64,000 nt of DNA from Aquimarina muelleri DSM 19832 (GCF_000430665.1 NZ_AUML01000005.1:1-64000); one strand, 5' to 3'. Shown: positions 7,702 through 17,195, counted from the stretch's first letter. Notes: generated by a model from the sequence alone, not told the origin. A program made the numbers and translations.

Positions 7702-9348
7702 ATGGAAAATTTAAGGGTATTTCAAAAGTTTGGAAACAAATCAAAAAATCAAAAAATAGTACAAACTAATAGGGCTGTTATATACACTCGGGTATCTACT
7801 AAAGAACAAGCCATGAATAATGCCAGTCTAGAAACTCAAAAGACATACTGTGAAGATTATGCTCATAAAAACGGGCTTCAGGTAATATCCTATTTTGGAG
7901 GAACATACGAATCTGCAAAAAGAGATGATCGTATAGAGTTTCAAAAGATGTTACGTTATGTAAAGAACAAAAATAATAAGATATCATTTATCCTAGTATA
8001 TGCCTATGATCGTTTTTCAAGAACAGGGGGTAGTAGTATAGGGCTAAGCGAAGAACTCAAGACCAAAGGCATTAACATTCTATCGGTAAGCCAACCTATA
8101 GATTTTAGCAACGATATAAGCAGTATCGTTTGTGAAAATCTATTTCACATGAATAGTCATATTTCCAATATGAACAGTAGAAACAAAATTATCACAGGAA
8201 TGAAATCCAAACTTTCCAAAGGATATTGGATTAATACCCTTCCTTTTGGATACACTAATCTTAATCCAGGAAAAGGAAAAGCCCCCAATATTGTTATTAA
8301 CGAAGATGGAAAACTACTAAAGCTTGCCTTTCAATGGAAATTACATAAAGATATGACCTATCGTGAAATTGCTGAAAGACTACAGAGAAAAGGATTAAAA
8401 ATCAGATCAAAAAAATTAAGTGATTATTTTAGAAACCCTTTTTACTGTGGGGTAATTGTCCATAATCTACTTGATGAACCCATTTTAGGAAAACATGAGC
8501 CCTTAATCTCCAGAAGGGAATTTGCGAAAATAAATGATCTCCTATACCAAAATGGGAAGAAGTACACTAAGGATGATGAAAACCTACCCTTAAAACAATT
8601 TATTACAGCAGTTTCCTGTGGTACAAAATATACTGGATATCTAGTAAAACGTAAAAACCTCTACTACTATAAAAACAATCGGATTGGAAGCAAAGAAAAT
8701 AGAAGTGCTAAAGTAATGCACCAAAAATTCGAAGAGGTTTTACGTCAGATCCAGATTAAAGACAAAAAGTACATCGCTCCTATGAAAGAGATTATGAAAT
8801 ATGTTTTTATAAAAGAACATGAGGAACAATTAAAAGAATATGATATCCAACAAAAGAAAAGCAAAGAAATAGAAAAAAAACTTGAAGTACTAGAGGAAAG
8901 ATTTGTATTTCGTGAAATTACCGATGAGCAATTCCACAAATTTGAAGCAAAGTTAAAGCAGGAATTAAATACGATTCAAGTATACAATACTAAAAACACC
9001 TTTAATTTATCGAACCTTGAAAAATCTATTAATTTAGCATTACAACTTTCTTGTAACTTACAGGAATTATGGAACTTAGGAGATTTAGAGACAAAAAAAG
9101 CTGTACAGCATATGGTTTTTCCTGAAGGAATTCTATTTGATTATGAAAATGACTGTTATCGAACCCAGCGAATTAATTCATTATTTGGTATAATCCCTTC
9201 ATTATCAAATAATTTTGATAAAAATAAAAACGGGATAACACCTAAAAATAAGGAGTTATCCCGTCTGGTACTCAAGGTGGGAATCGAACCCACACGACCG
9301 AAGTCACTGGATTTTGAATCCAGCGCGTCTACCAATTCCGCCACTTGA
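7702..9348 (+). CDS. Large serine recombinase, C-terminus encoded across tRNA-Leu
   Basis: 548 aa. The resolvase catalytic domain is at residues ~24-170: AVIYTRVSTKEQ with nucleophile Ser32, and YAYDRFSRTGG with the conserved D-R-F-S-R. The recombinase domain (~190-300) is recognisable by GYWINTLPFGYTN and YFRNPFYCGVIVHN. A degenerate zinc-ribbon-like part (VSCGTKYTGYL) and a coiled coil (~375-440) follow. The last ~25 residues (LKVGIEPTRP...) are simply the translated antisense of the tRNA-Leu gene, with the stop at 9346-9348 two nt before the tRNA end. This is what remains when an element integrates in a tRNA gene using a recombinase encoded next to its attachment site. Excision would therefore change the protein's tail. 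Confidence 0.9.
   Translation: MENLRVFQKFGNKSKNQKIVQTNRAVIYTRVSTKEQAMNNASLETQKTYCEDYAHKNGLQVISYFGGTYESAKRDDRIEFQKMLRYVKNKNNKISFILVYAYDRFSRTGGSSIGLSEELKTKGINILSVSQPIDFSNDISSIVCENLFHMNSHISNMNSRNKIITGMKSKLSKGYWINTLPFGYTNLNPGKGKAPNIVINEDGKLLKLAFQWKLHKDMTYREIAERLQRKGLKIRSKKLSDYFRNPFYCGVIVHNLLDEPILGKHEPLISRREFAKINDLLYQNGKKYTKDDENLPLKQFITAVSCGTKYTGYLVKRKNLYYYKNNRIGSKENRSAKVMHQKFEEVLRQIQIKDKKYIAPMKEIMKYVFIKEHEEQLKEYDIQQKKSKEIEKKLEVLEERFVFREITDEQFHKFEAKLKQELNTIQVYNTKNTFNLSNLEKSINLALQLSCNLQELWNLGDLETKKAVQHMVFPEGILFDYENDCYRTQRINSLFGIIPSLSNNFDKNKNGITPKNKELSRLVLKVGIEPTRPKSLDFESSASTNSAT
9225..9263 (-). terminator. Rho-independent terminator of tRNA-Leu, inside recombinase coding region
   Basis: Inverted repeat CGGGATAAC (9231-9239) / GTTATCCCG (9255-9263). 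On the minus strand it is followed by a T-rich run (TTTTTATTTTTATC). It lies 2 nt beyond the CCA end of the tRNA and overlaps sense codons of the recombinase. Confidence 0.8.
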
Positions 9349-9350
9349 GC
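9266..9350 (-). tRNA. tRNA-Leu (anticodon CAA)
   Basis: The minus strand reads GCTCAAGTGGCGGAATTGGT (acceptor and D arm), an anticodon stem CTGGA/TCCAG around the loop TTCAAAA (anticodon CAA, decoding UUG), a class II long variable arm (TGACTTCGGTCGTG), a TpsiC arm with GGTTCGATTCC, and an encoded CCA (9266-9268). Pair 1-72 is a G-T wobble. It is the attachment-type target for the neighbouring recombinase. Confidence 0.95.
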
Positions 9351-9435
9351 ATATTGGGACGACAAAATTAATAAAATATTTGTTTGTTCTCACTAAATAA
9401 CTAATAAAATAAGTGATAGAGTTGAAATAAATTTT

Positions 9436-9443
9436 TAAATTTG
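9436..9443 (+). promoter_or_regulatory. Bacteroidetes -7 box of prs
   Basis: TAAATTTG fits the TAnnTTTG -7 consensus of the Bacteroidetes primary sigma factor and would start transcription ~7 nt later, ~48 nt before the preferred ATG at 9498. The upstream -33 TTTG is weak. It also shows that the longer reading frame starting at 9441 cannot be the real start. Confidence 0.55.
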
Positions 9444-9497
9444 CACCTTGTTTTTAAAAAACAAGTTTTAACTCATTACAAAACAACATTTTACCCT

Positions 9498-10439
9498 ATG
9501 CAACCCGGAGTTACAGAAGCAAAATTTTTTGCATGCAGCCAAAGTACAGAACTTGCCGAAAAAATAGTAGCAGCCTATGGCGCTAAATTGGGTAAAATCA
9601 TTACGTCTACCTATAGTGATGGTGAATTTCAACCTTCCTTTGAGGAATCTGTTAGAGGCTCCAGAGTTTTTATTATTGGATCTACACACCCAAGCTCAGA
9701 TCATTTAATGGAAATGTTACTAATGCTAGATGCTGCAAAAAGAGCATCTGCAAGACATATCACAGCAGTATTACCTTATTACGGTTGGGCTCGACAAGAC
9801 CGAAAAGATAAACCAAGAGTCCCGATTGCAGCCAAGTTGATTGCCAAAATGCTAGAAACCGCAGGAGCAACAAGGATTATAACAATGGATTTACATGCAG
9901 ATCAAATTCAAGGATTTTTTGAAAAACCAGTAGATCATTTATTCGCTTCCACTATATTTTTGCCATATGTACAATCCTTAAACCTAACCGACCTTACCAT
10001 TGCTTCTCCAGATATGGGAGGCTCTAAAAGGGCGTATGCATATTCTAAAGCCCTAATGAGCGATGTTGTAATATGTTATAAGCAAAGAGAAAAAGCAAAT
10101 ATAATTTCGCATATGGAATTAATAGGTGATGTTACCGGAAAAAATGTAGTTCTGGTTGATGATATGGTAGATACTGCAGGAACATTAACCAAAGCCGCAG
10201 ATTTGATGATGGAAAGAGGTGCTAAAAGTGTTAGAGCAATATGTACCCACCCTATCCTATCTGGTAACGCATATGAAAAACTAGAAAAGTCAAAATTAGA
10301 AGAATTAATCGTTACAGACTCTATTCCTCTAAAACAAAAAAGTGATAAAATCAGAGTGGTAAGCTGTGCTAACTTATTTGCAGATGTTATGAGCCGTGTT
10401 CATAACAATCAGTCTATCAGCTCTAACTTTATAATGTAA
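9498..10439 (+). CDS. prs: Ribose-phosphate pyrophosphokinase
   Basis: 313 aa from [15 protein letters not shown]; the frame opens at 9441, but that lies on the -7 box. The enzyme makes PRPP from ribose 5-phosphate and ATP for purine, pyrimidine, His, Trp and NAD synthesis. Visible motifs: [18 protein letters not shown] (regulatory flexible loop region), [16 protein letters not shown] (ATP/catalytic loop), [12 protein letters not shown] (Mg binding) and [16 protein letters not shown] (PRPP loop). Full length for a class I enzyme. It is followed 25 nt later by rplY, probably in one transcript, a common flavobacterial order. Confidence 0.97.
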   Translation: MQPGVTEAKFFACSQSTELAEKIVAAYGAKLGKIITSTYSDGEFQPSFEESVRGSRVFIIGSTHPSSDHLMEMLLMLDAAKRASARHITAVLPYYGWARQDRKDKPRVPIAAKLIAKMLETAGATRIITMDLHADQIQGFFEKPVDHLFASTIFLPYVQSLNLTDLTIASPDMGGSKRAYAYSKALMSDVVICYKQREKANIISHMELIGDVTGKNVVLVDDMVDTAGTLTKAADLMMERGAKSVRAICTHPILSGNAYEKLEKSKLEELIVTDSIPLKQKSDKIRVVSCANLFADVMSRVHNNQSISSNFIM

Positions 10440-10464
10440 ATCAATAATTAATAAATACTTAAAA

Positions 10465-11076
10465 ATGAAATCATTAACAATCAATGCATCTCAAAGAGAA
10501 AGCGTAGGCAAAAAAGCAACAAAAGCCTTACGTAATGCTGGACAGGTACCTTGTGTTATTTACGGTGGAGACACTATTGTACACTTTGCAGCGCCAGAAA
10601 TTGCTTTCAAAAATTTAGTGTACACTCCAGACGTTCATACCGTGGTAATAGCGTTGGATAATGGTACAAAAATAAACGCAATATTACAGGATATTCAGTT
10701 TCACCCTGTAACCGATAAAATTTTACATATCGATTTTATTGAAATTTTTGACGATAAACCAATTACTATGAATATCCCTTTTAAAACAACAGGAAACTCT
10801 CGTGGAGTTCGTGCTGGTGGGGTCTTACGTTTTAACTTAAGACGTATTAAAGTAAAAGGTCTTTCTTCTAACCTTCCTGATTTTATAGAAGGAGATATCA
10901 CTAACTTAAAAATTGGAAACAAGTTATATGTTACCGATGTAGCTAGTGAAGATTACACAATACTTCATCCAGATAATACCGTTATCTGTATGATCAAAAC
11001 ATCTCGTACTGCAGTTGCAGATGATGAGGATGAGGAAGAAACTGAAACAACTGAAGCTCCTGCAGCAGAAGCTTAA
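10465..11076 (+). CDS. rplY: 50S ribosomal protein bL25 (CTC family)
   Basis: 203 aa. The N-terminal 5S-rRNA-binding L25 domain ([20 protein letters not shown] ... VPCVIYGG) is joined to the CTC/TL5-type C-terminal beta domain ([17 protein letters not shown] ... [11 protein letters not shown]). An acidic low-complexity tail ([18 protein letters not shown]) is typical of Bacteroidetes L25. Lies in the prs-rplY-pth order and is followed by a strong terminator. Confidence 0.95.
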   Translation: MKSLTINASQRESVGKKATKALRNAGQVPCVIYGGDTIVHFAAPEIAFKNLVYTPDVHTVVIALDNGTKINAILQDIQFHPVTDKILHIDFIEIFDDKPITMNIPFKTTGNSRGVRAGGVLRFNLRRIKVKGLSSNLPDFIEGDITNLKIGNKLYVTDVASEDYTILHPDNTVICMIKTSRTAVADDEDEEETETTEAPAAEA

Positions 11077-11100
11077 TTTTTCAGATTTAATATAATATAA

Positions 11101-11135
11101 GAGCATTCTGATTTGTTTTCAGAGTGCTTTTTTTA
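11101..11135 (+). terminator. Terminator of prs-rplY
   Basis: Stem AGCATTCTGA (11102-11111) with TCAGAGTGCT (11119-11128), one G-T pair, followed by a run of seven T. Confidence 0.85.
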
Positions 11136-11165
11136 TTTTTATAAAAAATTTAAGATCGTATCCCC

Positions 11166-11263
11166 CGATTTCATAATCGAGGTCAGGCTATCGCTGTATC
11201 TTTTTTATTGCCCTCTTCTACAAGCCATGAGCACAATAAAAAAGACGCCGCTCCTATCCTTTA
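11166..11263 (-). repeat. ~100-nt structured dispersed repeat, copy B (minus orientation)
   Basis: Read on the minus strand it aligns end to end with the copy at 17321-17417: GGATAGGAGCGGCGTCTTTT... then ...AAAAAAGATACAGCGATAG, CCTGACC. The inner arms TCTTTTTTATTG (11199-11210) and CAATAAAAAAGA (11234-11245) are exact inverted repeats. It covers the first codons of a longer pth reading frame (from 11208), so those codons are repeat DNA, not gene. Confidence 0.7.
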
Positions 11264-11279
11264 CGCAAAAAACAAAAAC

Positions 11280-11909
11280 ATGTTTTCGATAATTAAAAAA
11301 TTATTTTTAAAACAAAAAACAAAAGAAACCCAAGAAGATCTTATGAAAAAATTTCTTGTTGCCGGTCTTGGTAATATCGGCCCCAAATACCAAAATACAC
11401 GCCATAATATTGGCTTTAAGATTTTGGATTACTTAGCCAAAGAAGAAGACCTATCTTTTGAAACCAAAAAACTTGGAGACGCAGCGGTATATAAGTATAA
11501 GGGAAGAACCATTATACTACTAAAACCCAATACGTATATGAACCTTAGCGGAAAAGCGGTGCGATATTGGCTAGAAAAAGAAAAAATCCCTGTAGAAAAC
11601 CTTTTGGTCATCACAGACGACATCAATCTTTCTTTTGGAGTAATACGTCTTAAACCTAAAGGAAGCGCTGGAGGGCATAATGGACTTAAAGATATAGAGG
11701 CACAATTACAAACCTCACAATATTCTAGATTTAGATTTGGAGTCGGAGATGAGTTCGGAAAAGGAAGACAGGTAGATTATGTATTAGGAGAATGGACTAA
11801 AGAAGAAGAATCCGCTATGATAGAGCGATTACCAAAAGGAATCTCGCTAATTCAATCTTTTGCTACAGCAGGAATAACAAATACGATGAATACCTTTAAC
11901 GGAAAATAA
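11280..11909 (+). CDS. pth: Peptidyl-tRNA hydrolase
   Basis: Hydrolyses peptidyl-tRNA released by stalled ribosomes. 209 aa from ATG 11280 (MFSIIKKLF), or 188 aa from ATG 11343 (MKKFLVAGLGN). The frame opens at 11208, but 11208-11263 is a dispersed repeat. Family motifs: GLGNIGPKYQNTRHNIGF (with catalytic His in TRHN), KPNTYMNLSGKAV, and GGHNGLKDIEAQL. The short basic N-terminal extension before MKKF is seen in related Flavobacteriia, which is why 11280 is preferred. Confidence 0.95.
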   Translation: MFSIIKKLFLKQKTKETQEDLMKKFLVAGLGNIGPKYQNTRHNIGFKILDYLAKEEDLSFETKKLGDAAVYKYKGRTIILLKPNTYMNLSGKAVRYWLEKEKIPVENLLVITDDINLSFGVIRLKPKGSAGGHNGLKDIEAQLQTSQYSRFRFGVGDEFGKGRQVDYVLGEWTKEEESAMIERLPKGISLIQSFATAGITNTMNTFNGK

Positions 11910-12056
11910 AGAAACGTGTCATAACTATTTTTTATTTTTACAATTACTTTAAATTTTTGCTTCGTTAAAAGAAACTTTAATAATCAAATTAATGTCAATC
12001 ACACTAGTCAATGGCAAATTGAATCTGACAATGAAAAAAACATCAAAACAGAATAG

Positions 12057-12989
12057 ATGAAACGCTATACAGATGCCAAAACATATGATAATCAAATACC
12101 CTCTGTAGTTACAGTAGGTACTTTTGATGGTGTACATATTGGTCACAAAAAAATAATCGATCGTCTTATAGAAAGCGCAGAAAGAAATGGATTAGAATCT
12201 GTTATTCTAACATTTTTTCCGCATCCCAGAATGGTATTACAACAGGACTCTGATATAAAGCTTATCAATACTATTGAAGAACGTATTCAAATTTTAGAAA
12301 AAACTAAACTTTCGAGTGTTGTTATCCATCCTTTTACTAAAGAGTTTTCTCGACTCACTGCAGGAGAATATGTCCAAAAAATTTTAGTAAATCTACTTAA
12401 TACAAAACATATTATTATAGGGTATGATCATCGTTTTGGTCGTAATCGTAATTCTAACATAACCGACCTTGCATCTTATGGTATAAAAAACAGTTTTACT
12501 GTCGAAGAAATTTCTAAACAAGACATTGATGATGTAGCAGTAAGTTCTACCAAAATAAGAGAGGCATTATTAGAGGGAGATATCACCAAAGCCAACAGTT
12601 ATTTAGGATATGAATTTATGCTAACTGGTACCATAGAAAAAGGAAAAAAAATTGGCCGTACACTAAATTATCCTACAGCCAACCTACATATTAAAGAAGA
12701 ATATAAACTTATCCCAAAAAATGGAGTATATATAGTAAAATCTACTATCGATAATAAAACTTGTTTTGGCATGATGAATATTGGCACTAATCCCACTGTT
12801 CATGGAACACACCAAACCATAGAAACCCATTTTTTTGACGCCACCTTTAACTTGTATGACAAAAAAATCCAAATTCAAATGCTAAAAAGAATTCGAGACC
12901 AAAAAAAGTTTAACTCTTTAGAAGAATTACAAGAAGCCATGCAAAAAGACGAAGATTTTTCTCGTGATTACATAAATACATTAGTATGA
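12057..12989 (+). CDS. ribF: Bifunctional riboflavin kinase / FAD synthetase
   Basis: 310 aa. It phosphorylates riboflavin to FMN and adenylates FMN to FAD. The N-terminal nucleotidyltransferase part has TVGTFDGVHIGHKKII (HIGH-type site), FFPHPRMVL, and SSTKIREALLEGDI. The C-terminal riboflavin kinase barrel has KGKKIGRTLNYPTANL (P-T-A-N-L motif), KNGVYIV and HFFDATFNLY. The gene ends 4 nt inside the next gene (ATGA-type overlap at 12986), so it is coupled to the HTTM gene. Confidence 0.96.
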   Translation: MKRYTDAKTYDNQIPSVVTVGTFDGVHIGHKKIIDRLIESAERNGLESVILTFFPHPRMVLQQDSDIKLINTIEERIQILEKTKLSSVVIHPFTKEFSRLTAGEYVQKILVNLLNTKHIIIGYDHRFGRNRNSNITDLASYGIKNSFTVEEISKQDIDDVAVSSTKIREALLEGDITKANSYLGYEFMLTGTIEKGKKIGRTLNYPTANLHIKEEYKLIPKNGVYIVKSTIDNKTCFGMMNIGTNPTVHGTHQTIETHFFDATFNLYDKKIQIQMLKRIRDQKKFNSLEELQEAMQKDEDFSRDYINTLV

Positions 12990-14302
12990 TTAATCGTTGG
13001 TTGTTCTCGCATATAGATAACAGCGCCCTTATAGTATTCAGAGTTATTTTTGGGTTTTTAATTGCTGCAGAAGCTATAGGAGCTATTTTTACTGGCTGGG
13101 TTACTCGTACTCTTGTAGAACCAAAATTTACGTTTAATTTTATTGGTTTAGATTTTTTACAACCTTTACCTGGTAACGGTATGTATTATTACTTTGCAGT
13201 AATGGGCGTTTTTGGGATTTTAGTTATGATCGGTTTTAAATATCGATGGAGTATGATTGGATATACAATACTATGGGCAGGAGTGTATTTTATGCAAAAA
13301 TCATCTTACAATAACCATTACTATCTACTATTACTGCTCTGTATAATAATGACTACATTACCAGCAGGGAGTTATTTTTCTATAGATGTAAAAAGAAACC
13401 CATTGCTTCAAAAAATATCCATGCCAAGATGGTGTATATTGCTTATCATTGCCCAGCTTTGGATCGTCTACACCTATGCATCTGTTGCCAAATTATACCC
13501 AGACTGGCTAGATTATACTGTTGCAAAAAACCTAATGGCTGGCAGGGCTCATTATCCCATTATAGGTAGTGCTCTTCAAGAACACTGGACTCATATATAT
13601 ATTGCTTATTTTGGAATTTTATTTGACCTTTTAATTATCCCGCTTTTATTATGGAAAAGGACCAGGTTATTGGCTTTTTATATCAGTATATTTTTCCATC
13701 TTTTTAATTCTATTATTTTTCAAATAGGAATATTCCCTTATTTATCACTAGCTTTTAGTGTGTTTTTCTTTTCTAAAGAAAAGATACATCACATTTTTAT
13801 GAAGAAAAAGAAATTTTATACTGCCAATGAGGTAATCATCCCTACGTATCGCAAAATTTTACTACCTGTACTTGCATTATGGCTTATTATACAAATATCG
13901 CTCCCTATTCGCCATTGGTTTATCCCAGGAGATGTCTTGTGGACTGAGGAAGGACACCGATTAAGCTGGCGCATGATGCTAAGAGGAAGATCTGGTAATA
14001 CTAGTTTTTTTATAGTCGATAAAAATGATCCCGAAGGAAAACGACAAGTAGTAAATAAAAGCGAATATCTCTCTAAAAAACAATTACGCTTAGTATCCTC
14101 AAGACCAGATGGAATATGGCAATTTGCACAAAAACTCAAAAAAGAATATGCTACAAAAGGTAAAGATATATCTGTTTATGTAACTAGTAAAGTATCCGTA
14201 AATGGTAAAAAATATAAAACATTGATTGATCCAGAAGTGGATATTGCTAACACCAAATGGAATTATTTTACAACCAATTCATGGGTTCTAAAATACAACT
14301 AG
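12986..14302 (+). CDS. HTTM-domain membrane protein (vitamin K carboxylase-like)
   Basis: 438 aa with many membrane helices in the first ~300 residues: FRVIFGFLIAAEAIGAIF, YYYFAVMGVFGILVMIGF, YYLLLLLCIIMTTLPAGSY, WCILLIIAQLWIVYTYASVA and others. The pattern and the motif VAKLYPDWLD suit the HTTM (horizontally transferred transmembrane) family, related to vitamin K-dependent gamma-carboxylase. The C-terminal ~130 residues are soluble and include WRMMLRGRSG, a usual feature in the family. Substrate unknown. Coupled to ribF by a 4-nt overlap. Confidence 0.8.
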   Translation: MINRWLFSHIDNSALIVFRVIFGFLIAAEAIGAIFTGWVTRTLVEPKFTFNFIGLDFLQPLPGNGMYYYFAVMGVFGILVMIGFKYRWSMIGYTILWAGVYFMQKSSYNNHYYLLLLLCIIMTTLPAGSYFSIDVKRNPLLQKISMPRWCILLIIAQLWIVYTYASVAKLYPDWLDYTVAKNLMAGRAHYPIIGSALQEHWTHIYIAYFGILFDLLIIPLLLWKRTRLLAFYISIFFHLFNSIIFQIGIFPYLSLAFSVFFFSKEKIHHIFMKKKKFYTANEVIIPTYRKILLPVLALWLIIQISLPIRHWFIPGDVLWTEEGHRLSWRMMLRGRSGNTSFFIVDKNDPEGKRQVVNKSEYLSKKQLRLVSSRPDGIWQFAQKLKKEYATKGKDISVYVTSKVSVNGKKYKTLIDPEVDIANTKWNYFTTNSWVLKYN

Positions 14303-14372
14303 TATCAATCATTCTTTTTTTAGATATCTATTTATTTTTAAACACCACTTCAATCTAATCAAAACGATTAAA

Positions 14373-16274
14373 ATGTATCGACACTTAATTAAAATAATAT
14401 ATAGTGTTATTATAGTACTATCGATTTCGGCTTATAGTCAAAACAAAAAAGAAATAACTATTTTTTCTTCCTTTGGAACAATTCCTAACACTGTAGATCC
14501 AAAATTGTATCTGGAACTTAAAAAAAGCTCTAATACTCTTACCACATTACAGCTTGTCGAAAAAATAGGTAGAATACATCTATTAGCAGGCAATACCGAT
14601 TCTATAATTTATTATGGAAACCTTTTAAAAACGACTACTCTAAAAGAAAAAATATCCGATAAGCAAGCATACCTTTCTAAAGCTAACTACATTATAGGCT
14701 CTGGTAAACTTAAAAACGGGCTCTACGACGAGGCTATGAAATATTTTATAGAAGGTATTTCTAATTCCCCTATTTCAAAAATGCAAATAATGCATTATAA
14801 ACATCAACTAGGACTAGGGATTGTATATTTAAAACAAAAGCAATATGATTTGGTTTTTCCTATTTTAAAATCTTGCATAAAAGAATCCAAAGACGAAGAA
14901 ACCATAATACTTGCCAAAAAAACCTTAGGAGACACCTATTTTGAACAACAAAATGATAATGAGGCTAAATTTTATTATCTAGATGCTCTAAACAATATTC
15001 CTAAAAATACTTTTAACAAAACTCGAATAGAAATACAACTAAACCTAGGGAGAATAGAAGCTTTTCATGATCGAAATATCGAAGCCATAAATTATTTAAT
15101 ACCAATCATGAAAGAAGCTAAAGACAATCAATTTTATGATTTATATATAGAAATAGTTTATCACGTAGGAAGAACTTATCATAAATTAGGAGAATATGAA
15201 TCGGCAGAAATAATATTAAACACCGCCTATGTTAATGCTGTACAATGGAATAGATTAGAATCACAAAAAAAGGTTATACAAATGCTTAAAAACCTTTATG
15301 TTGAGCGCAAAAATTATAAAAATGCTTATAGCTTAATGACGCAATATATAGATGTCTCTAATCAAATAATAAGAAAACAAAATCAAAAAATTACAAAAGA
15401 GATAGAAGTAAAATACCAAACTCTTCAAAAAGAAAAAGAAATACTATCTCTTAAAGAAGAGCAATTACTAAAAGAAAGCGAAATTAAAAAAGAACAAACT
15501 ATCAAGAAGGCTTTTTTGATTGGTTTTCTTATTATCTTAATTCCTATAATCGGATTACTGTTTGTCTATTTTCAAAAACTAAAAACTCAAATCGCGCTTA
15601 ACAAATCTCAAGAAGAAGTAAATACTCAAAAAGTATATGGGCTAATGAAAGATCAGGAGTTAAATTTGATTAAAGCTACTATGGAAGGACAGGATAATGA
15701 ACGACAGCGCTTAGCACAAGAGCTACATGATAGTGTTGGTGGAAACCTTGCTAGCATAAAACTACAACTATCTAATACCGAAAAAATTAATGACCAGCAA
15801 ATTAACATCATTAAACAGATAGATGAAACTTACAATCAAGTAAGAGATTTTTCGCACAATCTTATTCCAAAAAAATTTCAAAAAAATTCTATTTCGACAT
15901 TAGTAAAAGAATACATTCATAATGTAAAAAACGGAAGCGATCAAAACATATCATTTCACCCACATCCTGAAGACCTAATAGACCAAATTAATCCATCATT
16001 TACAGAGGAGTTATTTAAAATCATACAAGAGCTATTGACTAATTGTTTAAAACATGCGAAAGCCAAAAATGTAGATATTTACCTCAATCACCATAAAGAT
16101 TCTATCCAATTACTTTTTGAAGATGATGGCGTGGGTTTTGAAATTCATAAAACAGTGGAAGGTATTGGTTTTAAAAACATAAAAAATCGATTAAACCATT
16201 TGTCAGGAAATATACATATAGATTCTGCTGTTACAAGAGGCACTGTTATTAGTATAGAAATCCCATTAAAATAA
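14373..16274 (+). CDS. TPR sensor histidine kinase (HisKA_3 / NarL-type)
   Basis: 633 aa. Signal peptide MYRHLIKIIYSVIIVLSISA. Residues ~45-335 are helical TPR-like repeats in the periplasm. A coiled coil with basic/acidic repeats (340-375) is followed by one membrane helix (~379-400), then the HisKA_3 dimerisation helix ERQRLAQELHDSVGGNLAS with phospho-acceptor His452. A HATPase_c domain has IIQELLTNCLKHAKAKNV (N box) and DDGVGF and GIGFKNIKNRL (G boxes). No adjacent response regulator is visible, so its LuxR-type partner is encoded elsewhere. Confidence 0.9.
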   Translation: MYRHLIKIIYSVIIVLSISAYSQNKKEITIFSSFGTIPNTVDPKLYLELKKSSNTLTTLQLVEKIGRIHLLAGNTDSIIYYGNLLKTTTLKEKISDKQAYLSKANYIIGSGKLKNGLYDEAMKYFIEGISNSPISKMQIMHYKHQLGLGIVYLKQKQYDLVFPILKSCIKESKDEETIILAKKTLGDTYFEQQNDNEAKFYYLDALNNIPKNTFNKTRIEIQLNLGRIEAFHDRNIEAINYLIPIMKEAKDNQFYDLYIEIVYHVGRTYHKLGEYESAEIILNTAYVNAVQWNRLESQKKVIQMLKNLYVERKNYKNAYSLMTQYIDVSNQIIRKQNQKITKEIEVKYQTLQKEKEILSLKEEQLLKESEIKKEQTIKKAFLIGFLIILIPIIGLLFVYFQKLKTQIALNKSQEEVNTQKVYGLMKDQELNLIKATMEGQDNERQRLAQELHDSVGGNLASIKLQLSNTEKINDQQINIIKQIDETYNQVRDFSHNLIPKKFQKNSISTLVKEYIHNVKNGSDQNISFHPHPEDLIDQINPSFTEELFKIIQELLTNCLKHAKAKNVDIYLNHHKDSIQLLFEDDGVGFEIHKTVEGIGFKNIKNRLNHLSGNIHIDSAVTRGTVISIEIPLK

Positions 16275-16284
16275 CATTTAAAAA

Positions 16285-16455
16285 TTAAGCAGAATCATTT
16301 TCCTTATTTACAGCATCAGAAGCTTTTTTTATAATCGCTTTTAATCGTTCTGCCCTCAATTCTTTTTCTTTTCGTAACTTATTCTTCTTTCGATTCATAA
16401 GTTTAGTATGCTTAGCCTTATTTTGGGTGTTTTTTTCTTTTCCTTTTTTTGCCAT
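16285..16455 (-). CDS. Small highly basic protein
   Basis: 56 aa from MAKKGKEKNTQNKAKH; the frame opens ten codons earlier, but that start would overlap the end of the DUF2293 gene. Lys/Arg rich throughout (KLMNRKKNKLRKEKELRAER) with a short acidic tail. Very basic small proteins of this type often bind nucleic acid or ribosomes, but no family is recognised. It is 17 nt behind the DUF2293 gene. Confidence 0.55.
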   Translation of the reverse strand: MAKKGKEKNTQNKAKHTKLMNRKKNKLRKEKELRAERLKAIIKKASDAVNKENDSA

Positions 16456-16472
16456 ACACAAAATTATGTAAT

Positions 16473-17195
16473 TTACCCTTTCCATTGTCGCAGTACATGA
16501 TTTATATCATATCGTACCTCGGATCGAATTTCTTTTTTACCTTTTCCTTGTCCAAATCGATTATCATAGTCTGTTTCTGCATGTCGTATATGTGCTTCTA
16601 CAGCAAGATCAATCATTTTAGCATCAAATTGTTTAGCATCGGCTGTACGCCCTACTCTACCACTATATTTTTCACAAGCATGTTTTGCTATATCCTCCTC
16701 TCTTTTGGCAGGACAATTGGGGTATCGTTGTCTAATAGCTTTGGCAAATGCAACCTTATATTCTTGATCCTTTATCTCTCGAATTACGGCTGCTTTTTTA
16801 TTTTTATCATCTCGTATCGCCTGATCTTTTTCACATTCTAATCGTGCTTTTTCTATCGCGATTTCTTCTACCAATTGCCCTTGGCGCTCATAGCGTTTTC
16901 TACGCTGGTTCCATGCCAATACTACCCCGCAAAGTGTAGAGTGTTTTTTAGAACGTCTGGTCATAGCAGCATTTCCAGGAGGCAACATCACATACCCTAT
17001 AAATGGAGAACAACTAAAACAGGTTCCTTTATGATTTTCACTTTCTGCTACAAAAGATTTTCCTTTTCGAATACTTTTGCCACAATTCATACATCGAAGC
17101 TTCTCTTTTTTGGTAAGAAATATATTTTGTGCTACTGTTGCCAATTTTACTGTTTTAAAAAAAACAAAAATACTAGATATAGAGTTAATCAGCAA
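16473..17195 (-). CDS. DUF2293 domain protein
   Basis: 240 aa. An N-terminal zinc-finger-like part (CMNCGKSIRKGKSF ... GTCFSCSP, i.e. two CxxC pairs) is followed by a helical basic part. The DUF2293 domain at the C-terminus contains FAKAIRQRYPNCP, IAKHACEKYSGRVGRTADAK and AVEAHIRHAETDYD. Biochemical role unknown; the zinc pairs and charge suggest a nucleic-acid-binding protein. Start chosen at 17195 because conserved sequence (FVFFKTVKLATVAQNIFLT) begins soon after it. Confidence 0.85.
   Translation of the reverse strand: MLINSISSIFVFFKTVKLATVAQNIFLTKKEKLRCMNCGKSIRKGKSFVAESENHKGTCFSCSPFIGYVMLPPGNAAMTRRSKKHSTLCGVVLAWNQRRKRYERQGQLVEEIAIEKARLECEKDQAIRDDKNKKAAVIREIKDQEYKVAFAKAIRQRYPNCPAKREEDIAKHACEKYSGRVGRTADAKQFDAKMIDLAVEAHIRHAETDYDNRFGQGKGKKEIRSEVRYDINHVLRQWKG

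Noticed and set aside
1..9350. Exact outer boundary of the integrated element
   Set aside because: I looked for a second copy of the tRNA-Leu 3' end to mark the far attachment site and found none in the window, so the element's left end cannot be placed.
9156..9365. 69-aa minus-strand frame over the tRNA (AQVAELVDALDSKSSDFG)
   Set aside because: This is the commonly mis-annotated translation of a tRNA-Leu gene.
9441..9497. Longer N-terminus for prs
   Set aside because: The first codon overlaps the TAAATTTG -7 box; family similarity begins at [11 protein letters not shown] (9498).
11208..11279. Longer N-terminus for peptidyl-tRNA hydrolase
   Set aside because: The first part of these codons (11208-11263) is a dispersed repeat that also occurs inverted at 17321-17417, and the extra residues do not resemble Pth.
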